A stretch of DNA of 5,313 nt from Alphaproteobacteria bacterium (GTDB lineage Bacteria; Pseudomonadota; Alphaproteobacteria; Sphingomonadales; Sphingomonadaceae). Numbering within the stretch: position 1 is the stretch's first letter; each line of letters starts with the position of its first letter. The stretch lies in NCBI GenBank assembly GCA_018830415.1, contig JAHJSJ010000238.1:1-5313 (forward strand), given 5' to 3'. Position numbers and translations under genes: made by a program. Positions 1 to 5,313 of the stretch are shown one piece after another. Under the pieces are notes generated by a model that ran no database searches, was not told the DNA's origin, and saw only the letters and a program-made list of their open reading frames with translations.

Positions 1-141
1 GGCCAGATCGTGATCCGCCCGATGATGTATCTCGCGCTGTCCTACGACCACCGGTTGATCGACGGGCGCGAGGCGGTAACCGCGCTCAAGATCATCAAGG
101 AAGCGATCGAGGATCCCACACGGATGCTGATTGATTTGTAA
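1..141 (+). CDS. odhB: Dihydrolipoyllysine succinyltransferase (2-oxoglutarate dehydrogenase E2), C-terminal end only
   Basis: The window opens in frame inside this gene; 46 codons and a TAA stop remain. This is the extreme C-terminus of the E2 catalytic (acyltransferase) domain. It carries the family's DHRxxDG signature, with the catalytic His at residue 17 and the Asp at residue 21 of the visible part. In this family these residues activate CoA for attack on the succinyl-lipoyl thioester. The surrounding RPMMYLALSYDHRLIDGRE segment and the EDPTRMLIDL end closely match the C-terminus of E. coli SucB as I remember it, which favours the 2-oxoglutarate complex over the pyruvate or branched-chain complexes. 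The lipoyl and E1/E3-binding domains lie upstream, outside the window. An E3 gene follows directly, as is usual for odhA-odhB-lpd clusters (also called sucA-sucB-lpd). The E2 family call is near certain; the substrate assignment is strong but rests on a short segment. Confidence 0.92.
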   Translation, partial: GQIVIRPMMYLALSYDHRLIDGREAVTALKIIKEAIEDPTRMLIDL

Positions 142-152
142 CCCCCTAATCC

Positions 153-246
153 CCGCTCGTGCTGAGCTTGTCGAAGCACTGCTCTTCACTTTCGAGCGCG
201 GGATCCCAAGTGAAGGACAATCCTTCGACAAGCTCAGGATGAGCGG
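153..246. repeat. Nested inverted repeat (REP/BIME-like) in the odhB-lpdA spacer
   Basis: Two 24-bp arms (153-176 and 223-246) are inverted copies matching at 22 of 24 positions, separated by 46 bp. Inside that loop, CTTCACTT (184-191) and AAGTGAAG (208-215) form a second, perfect 8-bp stem. Each half is also an imperfect palindrome of its own: GTGCT (159-163) pairs with AGCAC (175-179), and ATCCT (220-224) pairs with AGGAT (236-240). Both enclose the same 11-base loop, GAGCTTGTCGA read on one strand. This motif is, to my recollection, frequent between genes of sphingomonads, so a dispersed REP-like family is the likely identity. No T-tract follows the structure, so it does not look like a classical intrinsic terminator, although it could pause polymerase or stabilise the odhB transcript end. 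Confidence 0.85.
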
Positions 247-248
247 AG
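245..248 (+). promoter_or_regulatory. lpdA ribosome binding site touching the repeat arm
   Basis: GGAG lies 6 nt upstream of the lpdA ATG, a good Shine-Dalgarno position. Its first two bases are the last two bases of the right arm of the 153-246 inverted repeat. Folding of the outer stem in the mRNA could therefore hinder ribosome access. The binding site is clear; the regulatory effect is inference. Confidence 0.7.
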
Positions 249-254
249 TGTTTA

Positions 255-1661
255 ATGGCTGACCACAATTACGATTACGACGTCCTCATCATCGGTGCCG
301 GCCCCGGCGGCTATGTCGCTGCGATCCGTGCAGCGCAGCTCGGGCTGAAGACCGCCTGTGTGGAATCGCGCGAGACGCTCGGCGGCACCTGCCTCAATGT
401 CGGGTGCATTCCATCCAAGGCGCTGCTGCACGGTTCGGAACTGTTCGATGAGGCCGCGAACGGCCACTTCGCCACCTGGGGCATCACCGCCACGCCGACG
501 CTCGACCTGTCGAAGATGATGGCCGAGAAGACCAAGGCCGTGGGCGAGCTGACCGGCGGGATCGAATTCCTGTTCAAGAAGAACAAGGTCACGTGGCTCA
601 AGGGTCACGCCGCGTTTGAAGACGCGCACACGGTCAATGTCGGCGGCGAGAAAATCACCGCCAAGGACATCGTGATCGCCACCGGGTCGAACGTCACCCC
701 GCTGCCCGACGTTGAGGTCGACAATGCGGCCAAGCGGATCGTTGACAGCACCGGCGCGCTTGATCTGGACGAAGTGCCCGAACACCTCGTGGTGATCGGC
801 GGCGGGGTGATCGGGCTGGAACTCGGCTCGGTATGGCGCAGGCTCGGCGCGAAAGTCACCGTGGTCGAATTCCTCGACCAGCTGCTCCCCGGCATGGACG
901 GCGACGTGCGCAAGGAAGCGCAGAAAATCTTCAAGAAGCAGGGCATCGACATGATGCTCAGCCACAAGGTCACTGGCGCGAAGGTCACTGGCAAGAAAGT
1001 CACCCTCACCATCGAAAAATCGGCGGGCGGCGATGAACAGACCATCACCGCCAGCCATGTGCTGGTATCGATCGGGCGGCGTCCCAACACCGATGGCCTC
1101 GCGCTCGACAAGGCGGGCCTTGCCGTCAACAAGCGCGGCCAGATCGAAATCGACCACGAATTCCGTACCGATGTGCCCAATATCTGGGGGATCGGTGACG
1201 TGGTTCCCGGCCCGATGCTGGCGCACAAGGCCGAGGATGAGGGTATCGCGGTCGCCGAGAACATCGCGGGCCTGACCGGCATCGTGAACCACGATGTGAT
1301 CCCCAGCGTTGTCTATACCGCGCCCGAAATCGCAGGCGTCGGTATCACCGAGGAAGAGGCCAAGGAACATGGCCTGGCGGTCAAGGTCGGCAAGTTCCCG
1401 ATGATGGCCAACAGCCGCGCCAAGGCCAACCGCGACACGGATGGCTTTGTAAAGGTGATCGCTGACGCCGAAACCGACCGCGTGCTGGGCGTGTGGATCA
1501 TCGCCAGCCTTGCCGGAACGATGATCGCCGAAGCCGCCATCGCGATAGAGTTCGGCGCGACATCGGAAGACATCGCCTACACCTGCCACGCCCACCCCAC
1601 CCACGCCGAGGCGCTGAAGGAAGCGGCGATGGCGGTGACCGGCAAGCCGATCCATATGTGA
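255..1661 (+). CDS. lpdA: Dihydrolipoamide dehydrogenase (E3)
   Basis: This is a cytoplasmic FAD- and NAD+-dependent disulfide oxidoreductase that re-oxidises the dihydrolipoyl arm of 2-oxoacid dehydrogenase complexes. At 468 residues it has the normal family length. Visible in order are the FAD-binding GAGPGG (14-19), the redox-active disulfide C46-x4-C51 in GGTCLNVGCIPSK, an ATGS segment (142-145), the NAD-binding GGGVIG (182-187), the second FAD contact GIGD ending at D315, and the C-terminal dimer-interface motif with catalytic H447 and E452. That last motif reads HPTHAEA where many homologues have HPTLSEA; the catalytic His and Glu are kept. The start is fixed: an in-frame TGA at 240-242 leaves ATG 255 as the only start codon, with GGAG 6 nt upstream. 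Its position right after odhB points to the 2-oxoglutarate complex, but E3 may also serve pyruvate dehydrogenase or glycine cleavage if the genome has no other copy. Confidence 0.97.
   Translation: MADHNYDYDVLIIGAGPGGYVAAIRAAQLGLKTACVESRETLGGTCLNVGCIPSKALLHGSELFDEAANGHFATWGITATPTLDLSKMMAEKTKAVGELTGGIEFLFKKNKVTWLKGHAAFEDAHTVNVGGEKITAKDIVIATGSNVTPLPDVEVDNAAKRIVDSTGALDLDEVPEHLVVIGGGVIGLELGSVWRRLGAKVTVVEFLDQLLPGMDGDVRKEAQKIFKKQGIDMMLSHKVTGAKVTGKKVTLTIEKSAGGDEQTITASHVLVSIGRRPNTDGLALDKAGLAVNKRGQIEIDHEFRTDVPNIWGIGDVVPGPMLAHKAEDEGIAVAENIAGLTGIVNHDVIPSVVYTAPEIAGVGITEEEAKEHGLAVKVGKFPMMANSRAKANRDTDGFVKVIADAETDRVLGVWIIASLAGTMIAEAAIAIEFGATSEDIAYTCHAHPTHAEALKEAAMAVTGKPIHM
966..1010 (+). repeat. Three-unit 15-bp tandem repeat inside lpdA
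   Basis: A 12-bp sequence, AAGGTCACTGGC, occurs at 966-977 and again exactly 15 bp later at 981-992. A decayed third unit starts at 996. The units are in frame and encode KVTGA, KVTGK and KVTLT (residues 238-252), in the NAD-binding domain just after its GxGxxG region. This stretch generally varies in the family, so a small in-frame slippage duplication is a reasonable explanation. The repeat itself is directly visible; its origin is inferred. Confidence 0.7.
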
Positions 1662-1668
1662 TGGGCAG

Positions 1669-2649
1669 GTGACGGCCTCGGTCGCCATCGTCGGAGCGGG
1701 CCAGATCGGGTTTGCCGCCGCGCAATGGTTCTTTGGCAAAGGTTGGGACGTAACCATCCTCTCGCGCTCGCGCCCGGCGTGGGTCCAGTTCGCCCGGCAA
1801 TGGCAGCCCTATGTCGCGGGGGTCGATCCTGCGCCCCACGCGGATGTGGTGCTCGACACCATCGCCTATGACGAAACGGACATCGCCGTTTACGATCCCG
1901 GCGCAATCGGGCGACTGATCGTCATCTCTTCGGCCAGCGTCTATTGCGATGACGCTGACCGCACGCTTGATGAAGGGCCGGTCGGTGGCTACCCCGAATT
2001 CGCCGGGCCCATCACCGAGGTGCAAGCCACCGTCGCCCCCGGCCCCGCCACCTATTCGACCCGCAAGATGCGCATGGAGAGCGCAGCCTGCGCCCGCTTT
2101 GGCGAGCGGGCGACGATCCTGCGCCCCTGCGCCATTCACGGCGCGTGGAGCCGCCACCCGCGTGAATGGTGGTTCGTCAAGAGGCTGCTCGATGGGCGCA
2201 GACGCATCCCGCTGATCCACCATGGCCGCTCACGGTTCCAGACCACCGACGTGGAACAAATCGCCCGCACCGCGCAAGCCGCCGCCGCTCATGGAATCGG
2301 CGGGGTGTTCAACATCGCCGACAGCGATTGCCCGAACGTGCTCGAAATCGGTGAGGCCATTTCCGGCTTTCTGGAACGTGAAGTGGACCTGATCCCGGTG
2401 GAGGGCACGGGTCTTGTCGGACGCACGCCTTGGTCGCTTCCGGGCACCTTCGCCGTTGATGGCAGCAAGGCGATGGCAATGTACGGCGACAATCCGTGGT
2501 TTCCCTATGCCGACCATGTTCAGCCTGCGCTGCAATGGCTTTGCCAACACGCTCCGACAGATTGGCGCGCGGCCTTCCCGCAGCTAGCCGCCTATCCGTG
2601 GGATTTGTTCGATTACGCCGCAGAGGACCACTTACTCGCCGCGCAGTAA
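1669..2649 (+). CDS. NAD(P)-binding epimerase/dehydratase-like protein (extended SDR type)
   Basis: This 326-residue Rossmann-fold protein probably acts as a cytoplasmic oxidoreductase or epimerase of unknown substrate. It begins with a dinucleotide-binding loop GAGQIG (9-14). Arg33 and Arg35 follow the second strand (ILSRSR), which by family knowledge favours NADP(H) over NAD(H). ISSASVY (86-92) is the strand carrying the usual catalytic Ser, YSTRK supplies a YxxxK pair (Y129, K133), and LRPCAIHG (151-158) and FNIAD (214-218) are typical extended-SDR landmarks. The stretch between the Ser strand and Y129 is longer than in GalE-like enzymes, so the catalytic role of Y129 needs care. The GTG start is chosen because the first strand begins at residue 4 and leaves no room for a later start. 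It lies 7 nt after the lpdA stop without a strong Shine-Dalgarno, suggesting translational coupling. I cannot name the substrate; an atypical reductase remains possible. Confidence 0.85.
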   Translation: MTASVAIVGAGQIGFAAAQWFFGKGWDVTILSRSRPAWVQFARQWQPYVAGVDPAPHADVVLDTIAYDETDIAVYDPGAIGRLIVISSASVYCDDADRTLDEGPVGGYPEFAGPITEVQATVAPGPATYSTRKMRMESAACARFGERATILRPCAIHGAWSRHPREWWFVKRLLDGRRRIPLIHHGRSRFQTTDVEQIARTAQAAAAHGIGGVFNIADSDCPNVLEIGEAISGFLEREVDLIPVEGTGLVGRTPWSLPGTFAVDGSKAMAMYGDNPWFPYADHVQPALQWLCQHAPTDWRAAFPQLAAYPWDLFDYAAEDHLLAAQ

Positions 2650-2670
2650 CTCGCTAGACCGCTCGGCCAC

Positions 2671-2676
2671 GGGGAG
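2671..2676 (+). promoter_or_regulatory. Ribosome binding site of the amidase gene
   Basis: GGGGAG stands 10 nt before ATG 2687, in a 37-bp spacer with no hairpin or promoter that I can recognise. No other start codon lies in frame within the spacer, so this site supports ATG 2687. It is stronger than the sites before the neighbouring downstream genes, suggesting independent ribosome loading. Confidence 0.65.
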
Positions 2677-2686
2677 AAACACACGC

Positions 2687-4045
2687 ATGGCCTATCCGCA
2701 ACTGACCGACAAGCCCGGCGCACTGGCGACAGCGCAGGCGATCCGCGCTGGCAAACTCAGCGTGGCCGAAGCGGTCGATGCGGCGATTGTGCGGATCGGC
2801 CAGCTCGATGGCGCGATTGATGCCCTCGCGGTGCCGGATTTCGAGAGTGCTTACGAAACCGCCAAGGCGATGGACAACGCGCCGCGGCGGCTCGATCAGC
2901 CATTGTTCGGCCTGCCGATGACGATCAAGGAAAGCTTTGACGTCGCGGGCTTGCCGACCACCTTTGGCCATCCGAAGTTCCGCGAGACCATCGCGCCGCA
3001 CGATGCGCTGCTGGTGAAGCGGCTGAAGGCGGCGGGCGCAATCATCATCGGCAAGACCAACGTGCCGGTCGACCTCACCGACTGGCAGAGCTTCAACCCG
3101 GTCTATGGCCGCACCTCCAACCCGCACAACGCCACCCGCTCCCCCGGCGGATCATCGGGCGGCAGCGCGGCGGCGGTGGCGAGCGGGATGGTGGCGTGCG
3201 ATTATGGCACCGACATCGGCGGATCGGTGCGGGTGCCAGCGCATTTCTGCGGGGTGTGGGGGCACAAGACCACCTGGGGCCTCATCCCCAAGCACGGGCA
3301 TGATCACCCCGCCATGTCGCGCCGCGATGGCTTTATTGCAGCCCATGATGGGGCCTTGTCGATCGCTGGCCCCTTGGCGCGCAACCCTGATGATCTGGCT
3401 GTGCTGACCGAAGTGGGCGCGGAGGTACCGCTGCGCCGCCGGGCCAAACCGTTGAAGGATTGCCGCCTGCTCGCCATCACCGCGCTGCCGAACGCGCCGG
3501 TCGATGCCAGCGTGATGGAGCCGACCGAGGCGGCGCTGGCAATGCTCGCGCACGCGGGCGTCACCATTGACCGGGCGAGCGGCCTCGTCCCCGATCAGGC
3601 GCAGCAATATCGCCATTACCTCAAGATGATGAATATTGCGATGGCGCGCGGTGCGCCTGCGCCCGATGGCAAGCGCGCGAGCGCGACCGACTGGTTCGAC
3701 CTGATGGATGCGCAGGCCGCCAATATGGCGCAGTGGGAGGTGTTGTTCGAAACCTATGACTTCATCCTCGCCCCGCCCGCGCCGGTGCTGGCCGTGCCGC
3801 ACAGCGACAAGGCGGTGTTTCGCGGCACGCTTACCATCAATGGCGCTGAGGAACCGGGCGGCAATGCGCTCGCCTGGGCCGGGCTGGCGACCTTCCCCGG
3901 CCTGCCCGTCACCGTGCTGCCCATCGGCAGCGGCAGCTATCTGGGCGCTAACCTGCCCTGCGGGATGCAGGTGATCGGCCCGCGCTGGAGCGACCTTGAT
4001 TGCATCGCGGCAGCAGCGGCAATCGGTCAGATCTTGCACGGTTGA
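2687..4045 (+). CDS. Amidase-signature family hydrolase
   Basis: This 452-residue enzyme belongs to the amidase signature family, which hydrolyses carboxamide bonds with a Ser-cisSer-Lys triad. All three residues are present: Lys81 (in MTIKESFDVAG), Ser156 (in SPGGSSGGSAAAVA) and the nucleophile Ser180 (in DIGGSVRVPA). Their spacings of 75 and 24 residues equal those of fatty acid amide hydrolase (K142, S217, S241), so the enzyme looks active. The Gly/Ser-rich signature spans about 153-197. I see no signal peptide or membrane helix, so it is probably cytoplasmic. It is unlikely to be GatA of the Glu-tRNA(Gln) amidotransferase: no gatB or gatC is next to it, and the N-terminus and central part do not read like GatA. 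The substrate cannot be told from sequence; small amides, acylated amines or modified amino acids are all possible. It sits 37 nt after the SDR-like gene and 12 nt before the PepSY gene. Confidence 0.93.
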   Translation: MAYPQLTDKPGALATAQAIRAGKLSVAEAVDAAIVRIGQLDGAIDALAVPDFESAYETAKAMDNAPRRLDQPLFGLPMTIKESFDVAGLPTTFGHPKFRETIAPHDALLVKRLKAAGAIIIGKTNVPVDLTDWQSFNPVYGRTSNPHNATRSPGGSSGGSAAAVASGMVACDYGTDIGGSVRVPAHFCGVWGHKTTWGLIPKHGHDHPAMSRRDGFIAAHDGALSIAGPLARNPDDLAVLTEVGAEVPLRRRAKPLKDCRLLAITALPNAPVDASVMEPTEAALAMLAHAGVTIDRASGLVPDQAQQYRHYLKMMNIAMARGAPAPDGKRASATDWFDLMDAQAANMAQWEVLFETYDFILAPPAPVLAVPHSDKAVFRGTLTINGAEEPGGNALAWAGLATFPGLPVTVLPIGSGSYLGANLPCGMQVIGPRWSDLDCIAAAAAIGQILHG

Positions 4046-4046
4046 T

Positions 4047-4051
4047 GCAGG
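4047..4051 (+). promoter_or_regulatory. Weak ribosome binding site of the PepSY-type gene
   Basis: GCAGG ends 6 nt before ATG 4058 and just follows the amidase stop (4043-4045). It favours ATG 4058 over the in-frame ATG at 4070, which has AAGG only 1 nt upstream, too close to serve. Ribosomes ending on the amidase could also restart here. Confidence 0.45.
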
Positions 4052-4057
4052 TTCGCC

Positions 4058-4762
4058 ATGGCGCAAGGCATGGCACGCAAACCCTTCATGCGCAAACTGG
4101 CGAAGTGGCACGTCTGGCTCGGCTGGCTGGTCGGAGTGCCAATCGTCATGTGGCTCGCCACTGGCCTTTTGATGGTTTCGCGCCCGATTGACGAGGTGCG
4201 CGGAAATCATCTGCGCCGCGAAGTGCCACCCGCGCCGCTGGTGATCCAAGGCAGCACGCTGGCCGCGCCCGACGTCGCGCTCCGGGAAATGCGCGTCACC
4301 ATGCAGGATGGCCGCGCGGTGGCGATCCTCACCGCGCTCGACGGGACGGTGAGCCGGGTCGATTTCGCCAGCGGAGCAGCGCTGCCCCCGCTCGATGCCG
4401 CCGCCGCGCGCGCGCTGGTGGCAAAGCGGATCATCGGCGGCGATCAGGCGACACGCGTCACGCTGTTTCCCGCCGACCAGACCCCGTTCGATTTCCGCCG
4501 CCCGCTCGCCGTGTGGCAGGTGGCGCTGGGGGATGGCACCAATATCTATGTCGGGCGCGATACGGGCGAGATCGAGGCGGTGCGCACCCGCTGGTGGCGC
4601 GCGTTTGACATCGCCTGGGGCCTGCATATCATGGACCTTTCCGAACGTGAGGATACCAGCCACCCGATCCTGATCCTGTTCGCGGCGCTCTCGCTCACGG
4701 GCGCGCTGATCGGCACCATATTGATGTTCCGCCGCCGCCGCGCACGGCGGGCCGCCGCGTGA
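4058..4762 (+). CDS. Small PepSY-type membrane protein with two transmembrane helices
   Basis: This 234-residue protein has a basic N-terminus (ARKPFMRKLAKWH), a first transmembrane helix at about 19-40, a region of about 160 residues, a second helix at about 204-224 and an Arg-rich tail (FRRRRARR). The positive charges at both ends predict cytoplasmic termini with the middle region in the periplasm. The KWHVWLGWLVG opening and the WGLHIMDLSER segment before helix 2 resemble PepSY-associated membrane proteins (PiuB/iron-uptake type). Residues about 151-175, ending YVGRDTGEIEAV, look like the strand-turn-strand of a PepSY module. Many relatives are around twice as long with four helices, so this is a compact version. 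H18 and H190 sit at the two helix entries; ligand binding by them would be speculation. The role is unknown. Its stop codon overlaps the start of the next gene, suggesting coupled translation. Confidence 0.8.
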   Translation: MAQGMARKPFMRKLAKWHVWLGWLVGVPIVMWLATGLLMVSRPIDEVRGNHLRREVPPAPLVIQGSTLAAPDVALREMRVTMQDGRAVAILTALDGTVSRVDFASGAALPPLDAAAARALVAKRIIGGDQATRVTLFPADQTPFDFRRPLAVWQVALGDGTNIYVGRDTGEIEAVRTRWWRAFDIAWGLHIMDLSEREDTSHPILILFAALSLTGALIGTILMFRRRRARRAAA

Positions 4763-5313
4763 CCCCCGCTGTCCTCACGCCGATCCTCGACCTGCTCGAT
4801 ATCGCCGGGATTGCGGTGTTCGCGCTGTCGGGCGCGGTGCTGGCGGCGCGGCTGCGGCAAACTTTCGTGACGATGGGCTTTTTCGCACTCGTCACCGGCG
4901 TCGGCGGCGGCACGGTGCGCGATCTGCTGATCGGCGCGCCGGTGTTCTGGATTGGCGATGCCTGGGTGGCGGCGGTGTGCCTTGCCACGGCGCTGATCGC
5001 ATGGTTCACCCCGGTGCGCTGGTGGGAAGGCAAATTGTTCGCCTATGCTGATGGCGCGGGGCTTGCTGCCTATGCAGTGCTCGGCAGTGCCAAGGCGCTG
5101 GCTTACGGGGTGCCGCCGGTGCCCGCGGCGCTGATGGGGATCATCACCGGCTGTGTTGGCGGGATTATCCGCGATGTGGTGGCGGGCCGCCCGTCAATCA
5201 TCATGCAGCCCGAACTCTACGTCACTGCCGCCGCGCTGACCGCCGTGCTGACGGTGGCAGGCATGATCGCCGCCCCGCTGCTGGGCGTGCCCAAGGAATG
5301 GGTGTGGGGCGCA
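4759..5313 (+). CDS. TRIC/YadS-YicG (UPF0126) family membrane protein, 3' end cut by window
   Basis: An open frame of 185 codons runs off the window; relatives are around 205 residues, so perhaps 20 are missing. The protein is almost wholly hydrophobic. Helices are plausible at about 11-31, 37-58, 64-85, 93-117, 121-142 and 151-172. It shows the family's internal duplication: a glycine-rich TGVGGGTVRDLLIG (46-59) in the first half and TGCVGGIIRDVVAG (130-143) in the second. The opening LLDIAGIAVFALSGAVLAAR and the VFWIGD segment are also typical. Prokaryotic TRIC proteins form trimeric cation channels in the inner membrane; whether this one conducts K+ is not shown by sequence. The start is a GTG whose last two bases lie in the TGA of the PepSY-type gene (a GTGA overlap), with GGCGGG (4746-4751) upstream as a weak ribosome site. 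No in-frame ATG precedes the first helix, which supports the GTG. Confidence 0.88.
   Translation, partial: MTPAVLTPILDLLDIAGIAVFALSGAVLAARLRQTFVTMGFFALVTGVGGGTVRDLLIGAPVFWIGDAWVAAVCLATALIAWFTPVRWWEGKLFAYADGAGLAAYAVLGSAKALAYGVPPVPAALMGIITGCVGGIIRDVVAGRPSIIMQPELYVTAAALTAVLTVAGMIAAPLLGVPKEWVWGA

Noticed and set aside
153..246. Intrinsic terminator after odhB
   Set aside because: The stem is strong, but the loop is 46 bp long and no run of T follows. The downstream end leads straight into the lpdA ribosome site, so a REP-like repeat explains it better.
252..1757. A 501-codon open frame on the minus strand opposite lpdA
   Set aside because: It lies fully against lpdA, whose cofactor and disulfide motifs are all in place. 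The frame is Asp/His/Gly/Arg-rich without recognisable domains, as expected for the reverse of high-GC coding DNA.
2687..4045. GatA subunit of the Glu-tRNA(Gln) amidotransferase
   Set aside because: The triad is shared by the whole amidase family. No gatB or gatC is nearby and the regions outside the signature do not resemble GatA.
4045..4191. Small frame starting at an ATG overlapping the amidase stop (TGATG)
   Set aside because: It runs 48 codons in another frame over the start of the PepSY-type gene, with no motif. The frame from 4058 has the clear membrane helix and family pattern.
3152..4663. A 503-codon open frame on the minus strand opposite the amidase and PepSY-type genes
   Set aside because: It crosses two well-supported genes and their junction, and its translation is low-complexity His/Arg/Ala without motifs. 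It is a shadow of third-position G/C bias.
1..5313. Mobile element, CRISPR array, tRNA, defence or toxin-antitoxin module
   Set aside because: I looked on both strands and saw no spaced direct repeats, transposase or integrase motifs, tRNA-like cloverleaf or small paired genes. The spacers are only 113, 7, 37 and 12 nt.

Overview
The window comes from a high-GC alphaproteobacterium, most likely a sphingomonad (Sphingomonadales, Erythrobacter/Sphingomonas-like). The grounds are the strong G/C bias at third codon positions, the protein styles, and an intergenic inverted repeat built on GAGCTTGTCGA, a motif I recall as common between genes in that order. The genus is inference.

Layout: every gene reads on the + strand. 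Positions 1-141 are the 3' end of a dihydrolipoamide succinyltransferase gene (E2 of 2-oxoglutarate dehydrogenase, odhB/sucB). A 113-bp spacer follows, almost filled by a nested inverted repeat (153-246). Next comes a complete dihydrolipoamide dehydrogenase gene (E3, lpdA, 255-1661). Downstream are four genes without an obvious link to the TCA cycle: an NAD(P)-binding extended-SDR/epimerase-like protein (1669-2649), an amidase-signature hydrolase with an intact Lys-Ser-Ser triad (2687-4045), a small two-helix PepSY-type membrane protein (4058-4762), and a TRIC/YadS-YicG-type seven-helix membrane protein (4759 to the window end, 3' end missing). The last one starts at a GTG inside its neighbour's stop codon.

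E2 and E3 work together in the 2-oxoglutarate dehydrogenase complex. E2 transfers the succinyl group from lipoamide to CoA, and E3 re-oxidises the dihydrolipoamide using FAD and NAD+. The four downstream genes are packed with gaps of 7, 37 and 12 nt and a 4-nt overlap, with no terminator visible, so read-through from the odhB-lpdA unit is plausible. I see no shared pathway among them.

There is no spacer over 300 bp, and I found no RNA gene, CRISPR array, insertion sequence, phage gene or toxin-antitoxin pair. The most noteworthy non-coding signal is the repeat upstream of lpdA: its two halves have stems that covary, and its right edge touches the lpdA ribosome binding site. Otherwise this looks like an ordinary chromosomal housekeeping neighbourhood, and I do not see an undescribed system.
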